Shown piece after piece: positions 57,866 through 64,000 of a stretch of 64,000 nucleotides of DNA; position 1 is the first letter of the stretch; each line of letters begins with the position of its first letter. The translations under genes and the position numbers were made by a program. Under the pieces are notes generated by a model. It searched no databases. It was not told the DNA's origin and saw only the letters and a list, made by a program, of their open reading frames with translations. Origin of the DNA: Conus ventricosus (taxonomy: Eukaryota > Mollusca > Gastropoda > Neogastropoda > Conidae); contig CM031600.1 of assembly GCA_018398815.1 (NCBI GenBank), forward strand, positions 53,097,380 to 53,161,379, read 5' to 3'.

Positions 57866-58331
57866 GGAGACAGTGGACAGTGCTGTATGGCTGCGAAAGC
57901 TGGACCATGACAGCAGAGACCACCAAGAGAATCCAGACGTTTGAAAATAAATGCTTCAGGCGCTTGCTCGGGATCTCTTGGCAAGACCGGAAGACAAACG
58001 ACCTTGTGAGGAGCCAAATAACATCACTTGCAGGCCCCCAAGAACCCCTCTTGGCAACAGTCAAGAAGAGGAAGCTGTCGTGGTTCGGGCATGTCATACG
58101 CCACAATTCACTGCCCAAAACAGTCATCCAGGGCACGCTGGAAGGCGGCAGATGAAGGGGACGACAAGCCAAATGCTGGATGGACAACATCAAAGAATGG
58201 ACCAGGATGGATGGCCCTACGCTGATGCGACAGGCAGAGGACAGGGCCGGATGGCGGTGCCTGGCTTCGAGAGTGTCTCTCATCTCTCCTCTATGCCCAT
58301 CATGGGCAAGAGAATGATGATGATGATGATG
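57866..58331 (+). mobile_element. 3' end of an RTE-type LINE
   Basis: On the + strand, VLYGCESWTMTAETTKRIQT, FENKCFRRLLGISWQDRKT and WFGHVIRHNSLPKTVIQGTL are the well-known C-terminal region of RTE-like reverse transcriptases, followed in a shifted frame by GRQAKCWMDNIKEWT. The element ends in an ATG/GAT repeat at 58314-58331, as RTE elements do. It is 5'-truncated and frameshifted. Confidence 0.8.
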
Positions 58332-58517
58332 CAGGCTGACCAGAGGCCCTACTCAATATTGGTTCAACTCTTGCATAGCACTATCACTCCTATTAGTCCT
58401 AACCTTAGACAGCAGCATGTGCATGAAAGGACGCAAATGCATGTGCGCTCTTCAAGCATACATGATTATCTCGCAACGGCTAACTACACACTCGGTACTC
58501 TACCAATAACAGAATCC

Positions 58518-58519
<2 letters not shown>

Positions 58520-58582
<63 letters not shown>

Positions 58583-58645
58583 GCGTGCGTGCGTGCGCGT
58601 GTGCGTGCGTGCATGTGTGTGTGTGTGTGCGTGCATGCGCACGCT

Positions 58646-58707
<62 letters not shown>

Positions 58708-58795
58708 TATACCTCTGTGTGTGTGTGTATGTTTATGCATGTGTATGTTGGTGCATGTGTATGTCTGTGTGTGTGTGTGTGTGTGTGCGTGCGTG

Positions 58796-58839
<44 letters not shown>

Positions 58840-58860
58840 TGTGTGTGTGGTTGTGTATGT
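58520..58860. repeat. compound GT/GA microsatellite
   Basis: GT blocks at 58520-58580 and 58648-58706 separated by GCGTGC-rich variants, then a GA block at 58798-58834. Gives long spurious frames of Cys-Val or Thr-His. Confidence 0.95.
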
Positions 58861-58869
58861 ATGCACACG

Positions 58870-60580
58870 TGTTTGCATGTGAGCATGTGCATGTGTTACA
58901 TGTGTCAGAATGCATGTGTGCCCATATTCTTGCTGCACATATCACTATGATGTACCATATATTCCTCTTTTGGTTATTTAACTTCTTTAAATCTACAGCA
59001 GTATGATGGTTGAGGTGAGAGGGGGAGGTGTGATGGTAATGGTGTAAATGTGAATTTTAGCCCTTCCTTCCGTCTGAATGTCTAGGTCGAGCTTTTCCAT
59101 TGATCTTACTGGTTGACATCTTACAAAAAGATGAATCCAATAACTAACAACCTAGATGGGTGCAGTTCTCACAGTGGCGAGGTAAACTGTTCTTTGACCT
59201 TGTTTTCAAAAATCTTTAAGAAGTAAAGTTTAACTTTGTTTGGATGCATGTTGACTCAAAGCAAAAAGTTTGGATTCACATTTAATCTTAAGTAACAAAA
59301 ATCAGTCAATAATTTATGACAATTTTCTACATTTAGTGCTATTAAGTTTATGCTTGCAATTTGTATACAGCCTTCTCGACTATTCCCTGTCATCTTGAAC
59401 TTTGAAAATCGAAATTTTATTTGGCAAGCCAGCAAGCAAAGAAACATGACAGCAAACAAAACGATAAATGATCAACTTTCCGATATGGTGTACGTTTTGA
59501 TAGACAGGAACACAAAACAGTGGAATATGATGGCCGTCTGCGATTTATTTGGCAAAACTTATCTACACCATGTGGGCTGCGGTTGAGTTACATCCGGTAC
59601 CAAACCATCACCATACAGTGAAGCATTCCCACTTTCGCTCTCGTTCACTCGTTTTGATAGTAGGTAACATGGTTGTTTCTGCTACTGTTACTTATCTTTA
59701 TCACAACAAAGTTCATTTCACCCTTCACTGCATTTTAAATATTGTGAAGTTTCGCATACCACATCCATTTTCAATGCACGTTCCTCCTTGCAAATGGAAT
59801 CACTTCAAGAAAAAAGATTTCGGTGACATCGTCACAAGATCACACACATCCTCACTCTCCAATTCTCGTTTTCCGCGCTGCATTCAATGAAAGAAGTGTC
59901 CCGCAAAAAGAGCCCATGTTATGTCTGTGTTCAACGGCGATGACATGAACGGGCTACTTTAGTTTTGAACATAGCCTTAAGAAAAAGGAGGTCATGGCAA
60001 ATGACGACGAGAAGGCGAGCGTAACAAAATTATCCCCCTTGTACGCATCCGCGCCACACCCACACAGTCACACATGTGGATTTTTATAACAGAAAACTGA
60101 GACAGCGATCGAGAAAGAAAAAAAAACACACCAAAAAGCACACAAAACATTTATGGCGCTCTCACACTCTGATGAATAAGTTATATCTCACATTGCAACT
60201 AGATCCTGAGAAGACGTTACATTATCACAAGACAGGGGGAGGGGGAGTTCCCGTAAATGGTATCTGGATCTGGATCTGGATTTGTACGTCGCTGACATCC
60301 ATTTACTGGCATAGGCGCGACGGTGGGGGTGCGCAGCGTGATGAAATCATCGACTTCTGGCTTTTGCCAGAGCCGACTTGAAGCTGTCGACTGACCTTTG
60401 GTGGATGATGTTATCGTCGAGGTGGTTCCACTCAGTTATTGTCTTTGGGAAGTATGAATTTCGGTACTGATCGGTGTGTGTTTCTGGATGCAGTAGCATC
60501 TATCATTATTTCGTATGTAGTTCTCCACGGTAGTCTGAGCAAAGACAGTACGTCCTACTGTCTTTGGTCTGAGGGGCCAA
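58870..60580. other. no gene settled; possible promoter side
   Basis: 59800-60080 is richer in CG dinucleotides than the intronic surroundings and could hold the 5' end of a gene, but I found no start exon on either strand with supporting splice sites. Confidence 0.25.
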
Positions 60581-60586
60581 AAACTG

Positions 60587-60590
<4 letters not shown>

Positions 60591-60643
<53 letters not shown>

Positions 60644-60661
60644 TCTTCTTCTTCTTCTTCT
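60591..60661. repeat. CT and CTT microsatellite
   Basis: (CT)n to 60639, then (TTC)n to 60661. The TTC part coincides with the tail of the adjacent SINE on the - strand. Confidence 0.95.
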
Positions 60662-61022
60662 CTCCGTAAGGGCCGGGTTCATTTCTGAACGTAGGTGGCC
60701 CAGATGGGGATGTTTAACCTGCCCCGTGCTCGCAGTCTTCAAGTAGACTATTATGGCACACAGGTTGCATGCATTGTTTATTTTCGTGTAGCCGGTACTC
60801 ACCCGTCTTAGGACATGAGCATCGGGATCTTTAGAGTCCGTGTATGATCTTTAGTGCATGTGACACAGACTAGACCTCGGTTTATAGTCCCATCCGAACG
60901 ACTATATGGGGGATGGAGTCAGAACCATGGTTAACTCCGAGGGAAAAATCCCCCCTAAGCCGAAATTCGAACCCGCAACCTCAGGATCACGAGTCCGGCG
61001 CTCTACCAACTGAGCTATCGGC
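60641..61022 (-). mobile_element. tRNA-derived SINE with GAA tail
   Basis: Read on the - strand, a tRNA-like head begins GGCCGATAGCTCAGTTGGTA (A box) with an anticodon-like loop CTCGTGA and a B box GGTTCGAATTT at about 60974-60964; the T-arm and acceptor do not close, so it is not a functional tRNA. A body of about 300 bases follows, ending in GAAGAAGAAG. The tail type equals that of the CR1/L2-type LINE at 7.9 and 19.4 kb. Confidence 0.75.
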
Positions 61023-61072
61023 CCCCCCCCCCCCCCCCCCCCTCTCTCTCTCCTCTCTCTCTCTCTCTCCGC
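61022..61072. repeat. poly-C and CT low-complexity tract
   Basis: About 20 C followed by CT repeats, directly at the head of the SINE. Confidence 0.9.
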
Positions 61073-61099
61073 TCATATTAGTACAAGCGTTAAGATTTT

Positions 61100-61640
61100 C
61101 TGCAAACACACACACCCTCTCCCGACAAAAAAAAAAAAAAAAAAAAAAGTCTATGAAATCGTATTCCTCGTGAGACCACTATTGATTGTTATGTTGTGAG
61201 GAGAAATGAAAAGCTGTCTTTGTTTTGTTCGGGTCTTCCCGCTTGTAGTGGGAGTGACCTGTCTCCTTGGTGATGGGCAGCGTGTTGCGTAACAGATCGT
61301 GACTTCGTCTGACTTCAATAAGGGATCTGCAGAATTTCCAGCACAGAACTGCATGCTGTTACCTGACCCCAAACCATAGCCCTAATGGTATAAAAACTTT
61401 GACCAAAAAAAAGAAAAAGAAAAGGAAAAAGAAAATAAAAAAGAAGAAGAAAGAAAGAAAAAGGAAAGAAAAGAAAATGTAAAAAGGCACCTTAAAAGCG
61501 TTGTCGTTTTTGTAGCGTAGGGATGGCAGTGGATTTGTCTTTCCCCGATTTGTTTGTTTATTTCATTCGGCGGGCAAGTAATTTTTCTTTAGAGTTTCGT
61601 TCTGCTTCGATTAGAATTTGAGAAAGAAAAAAAAAAGGGG
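61100..61640. other. no gene seen
   Basis: A run of A at 61128-61148, then unique sequence, then a purine-rich AAGAAA tract at 61405-61480. Confidence 0.5.
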
Positions 61641-61681
61641 GGTGGGGTGGGTGGGGGGGGGGGGGGGGGGGGGGGGGGGGT
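61640..61681 (+). repeat. poly-G run
   Basis: G-rich from 61638, with at least 24 uninterrupted G at its end. Confidence 0.95.
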
Positions 61682-61744
61682 CGCAAAAGAAAAGAAGTCA
61701 GCCTGTGCGGTATACATACCTATCTGACAAGTACACGGACCCAT

Positions 61745-63075
61745 TTCTATCATACGTTAAATGAATACATTTTTTTGTACCCCTTTTTTCTCGTGCTCCT
61801 ACTTAGTGTATTTTCATACATCCTATCTCACTTCCCACATTTCTTCGCGCTTTCCCCATCCATACCTTCTCTGCTTCTTTCTTATATTTTCCCACTTTCC
61901 CCTGGAGGTTTTCAGTGTACATATCCTCACTGGTCTACTTCCCTTTTCTCATGCTTCCTCGAATCCAGGCTTATGCTTTTCTACTGTTTCCTACTTTTCC
62001 CACTGAATGTTTGTTATTTCAGTTCCCATTTAATGTACTCTCCTGCTTTGTTTTACTTTCCTTATTTTCATAGTTTTTCTATGTTCTGGTATTTGTCTAC
62101 TTTATCGTTCTTTCCTGCTTCATATGTAGTCTCTACTCTCTCGTACGTTCCTGCTGTCAAGTACTTACCTATACTTTTTCATACCTTCCCACTTTCAGTT
62201 GTGCTCTTGTGCTTTATTGCACTGACTTGCCATACCTTCCTCATACTTTCCCACGTTTTCGTACTCTTCAAGATCCTTATGGTTTCAAATTTTGTGTGTT
62301 TTGCCTATACATCACAGCTGCTGTTTTCCCATTTAAATCACCACGTCCGTTCCCTTGTATTTGTTTCAGCTTTCTTTCATAAAAGTTCCACCTGTATCTG
62401 CTGAACATAAAATTCCTACTTTCTCACATTCTTTTTTTTCGCAAGTAGTCAAGTTTCTCTTACTGTCTCCAACGGTGTTTCTCAAATGTAACCCTAATTT
62501 CCCGCTTGCACATGCTTTTCCATTCTCCTGCACAGGAAAAAGTAGGCTACGTACGAGAGAGCAGAGAGTACACATGATGTATTTTATCACTCTCTTGTAT
62601 CATTCCTATTAAATTTCCAGTATTTTCATTTCGATACAAAACACCACATTTTCCAACTTTAATTCATAATTATGCTGTTTCACTTTTTCGTACCTTTCCA
62701 CTTCCTTGTTCCAATCCGCTCTGCAGCACTTCCTTGTTTTTGTTTGTTTATTAGTTTGTTTTCCCCATGATTCTCCCTTTATCTTTTCCTTTGTTTCCCC
62801 ATGATTCTCCCTTTATCTTTTTCCTTTGTTTCCCCATGATTCTCCCTTTATCTTTTTCCTTTGTTTCCCCATGTTTCTCCCTTTATCTTTTTCTTTTGCT
62901 TCCATTTTTTGCACTTTCCAGTGTCTCGTACATTAATTTTCTGAACGGTAGCCTACTACTCCCCTTTCTCATGTTTCCCGTTTCATCATACTACGTACTT
63001 TCTCTGTGACATTTTCCCTACTTTCTCTTCCTGTAAATCAAGTTCTTGTACTTTCCCATTTTCTTATAGGTCTAC
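61745..63075. repeat. pyrimidine-rich decayed repeat tract
   Basis: More than a kilobase in which the + strand is mostly C and T. Motifs of the form TACCTTCCCACTTTC and TACTTTTTC recur at irregular spacing, suggesting an old tandem repeat. Long frames on the + strand (for example 61775-62404) are Phe/Ser/Leu-rich products of this composition. Confidence 0.6.
62762..62895. repeat. 35-bp minisatellite, about 4 copies
   Basis: Unit CCCCATGATTCTCCCTTTAT followed by CTTTTTCCTTTGTTT. Confidence 0.93.
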
Positions 63076-63103
63076 TTTTCCAGTTAAATTGCCAAGTTCA
63101 GTG

Positions 63104-63162
63104 TAGTACGCGCGCGCATGCACACACACACGCACGCACGCACACACACACACACACACACG
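63104..63162. repeat. CA/CG-rich microsatellite
   Basis: CGCGCG then CACACA with CGCACG interruptions. Confidence 0.9.
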
Positions 63163-64000
63163 CTTCAAAATGTCGAGAAAAACAAATTGCTTTGAAGCCG
63201 ACCAAAGATAAGAAAGTTGGACAGTAATTGGTTTATCGAACTCTGTGCTGCACTTGATTTTGAAAATTCGAGGCCCAGCAGCAGAGTGAAAACAGGTGTG
63301 CACATTTGAAGGATATACTGACGTCAGCACGTATTCAAAATCCTTTGTGAAATAGGCCCTAGGTGAAAATGATGGACAGAAAATAATCAAATAGTAATGG
63401 CAACTTCTTAGTGGGGTCCAGTTTTAGCTCAATGGACATGTCTACCATATACGCCTGACTGTGGCGATTCACCACCCGGCAGGCAGAATGGTCCTGTAGT
63501 TTTTAAATTCACCAGTGTCTTTGGCTGTGTCGTTAGGACACTGTTGGTTCTTGTCCTGCCTTTGGGTCGTAACAAACGAAACCGCGAGACTTACGGTCTT
63601 TGCGGGTGACGTTGCAACTGTGCGAATTACACCTGAATTTTTTGTAAGATGGTAACACCCAGATATTCACTCCTTTTCCTTCACTGTGTTCTTTTTTCTT
63701 TCTTTTTTTTGTGGCCAAGAAGATGTTCTGCGCCACTTCGTGGGCTTCTCTTCCTGATGACATGCAGCGTCTCGTATTTTTTCTGGATGGAAAGACATCT
63801 CTGTTTGGTCGATGTCTTGCTGGAGCATTTCTTGTCTCTTGAAAAGTGAGTTGACTGACCTATGGCAGAGAGTCACTCATAAACAGAGAAAGAAAATCTT
63901 GATGGCCAAGACCACATATCTGGAAAGGCCTTCAAATGTAAATGAGGGATAGCGCAGTGTCTAGTTCTGAGCTCTGAAGAGTTTGTCCAGACTTCGTCAG
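63163..64000. other. no gene settled at right edge
   Basis: Open - strand stretches at 63876-63533 encode a Lys/Arg-rich sequence (QRCLSIQKKYETLHVI in one frame), vaguely like a helix-turn-helix transposase start, but too short and without supporting context. Upstream exons of the DM14 gene could also lie here. Confidence 0.25.

Noticed and set aside
58480..58950. Long Cys-Val, Arg-Glu or Thr-His proteins
   Set aside because: Translations of GT and GA microsatellites.
60960..61022. A functional tRNA-Thr gene on the - strand
   Set aside because: D arm and anticodon arm look acceptable, but the T arm and acceptor stem do not pair, and a SINE body follows.
61775..62404. A 209-codon membrane protein on the + strand
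   Set aside because: Phe/Ser/Leu richness follows from the pyrimidine tract; no splice sites, no homologous motif.
63533..63876. Helix-turn-helix transposase start
   Set aside because: Only a faint resemblance over about 16 residues; the remainder is Lys-rich low complexity.

Overview
This is a eukaryotic, animal-type window, most likely from a mollusc and probably a gastropod. Genes are split into short exons by long introns. One gene encodes an H-type lectin, a family known from snails. The rest is dense with LINEs, tRNA-derived SINEs, inverted-repeat DNA transposons, a piggyBac relative, short tandem arrays, very long GT/GA microsatellites and poly-G runs. The species call is inference; no rRNA or mitochondrial marker is present.

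Two host genes can be supported. On the + strand, 3540-4745 holds the last two exons of an H-type lectin gene: a coiled-coil exon and an exon carrying the lectin domain, the stop codon and then a polyadenylation signal. One missing base breaks the lectin frame. On the - strand, fourteen exons between 56199 and 7605 join with matching intron phase into about 627 codons. They encode five consecutive DM14-like modules, a Ser/Pro-rich linker and a helical segment, the layout of the CC2D1 (Lgd, Freud-1/Aki1) family before its C2 domain. Neither the true start nor the C2 domain was found. The introns between modules are phase 1 and the introns within modules are phase 0, so each module is an exon pair that could be duplicated in frame.

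Layout: 1-3.5 kb unresolved sequence and minisatellites; 3.5-4.9 kb lectin; 6.06-6.89 kb degenerate 27-bp array; 7.6-22 kb the 3' part of the DM14 gene with introns full of mobile DNA (a CR1/L2-type LINE end, an I-clade LINE, and three inverted-repeat elements at 16.8-17.9, 19.0-19.8 and 20.2-21.1 kb); 23.7-26.9 kb a roughly 370-bp satellite; 27.3-29.2 kb a decayed piggyBac-like element with its own intron; 28.5-38.2 kb a direct duplication of about 4.8 kb; 37.7-42.9 kb a second I-clade LINE; 43-50 kb a short element family with ends like splice donors, a SINE and more exons; 50-57 kb the 5' exons; 57-64 kb an RTE-type LINE end, microsatellites, a SINE and a pyrimidine-rich tract.

The two copies of the 4.8-kb duplication, and the two large LINEs outside one divergent block, differ mostly by single-base insertions and deletions in homopolymers. 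This suggests that part of the window is unpolished long-read sequence and that the duplication may be an assembly artefact. Several apparent frameshifts should be read in that light.
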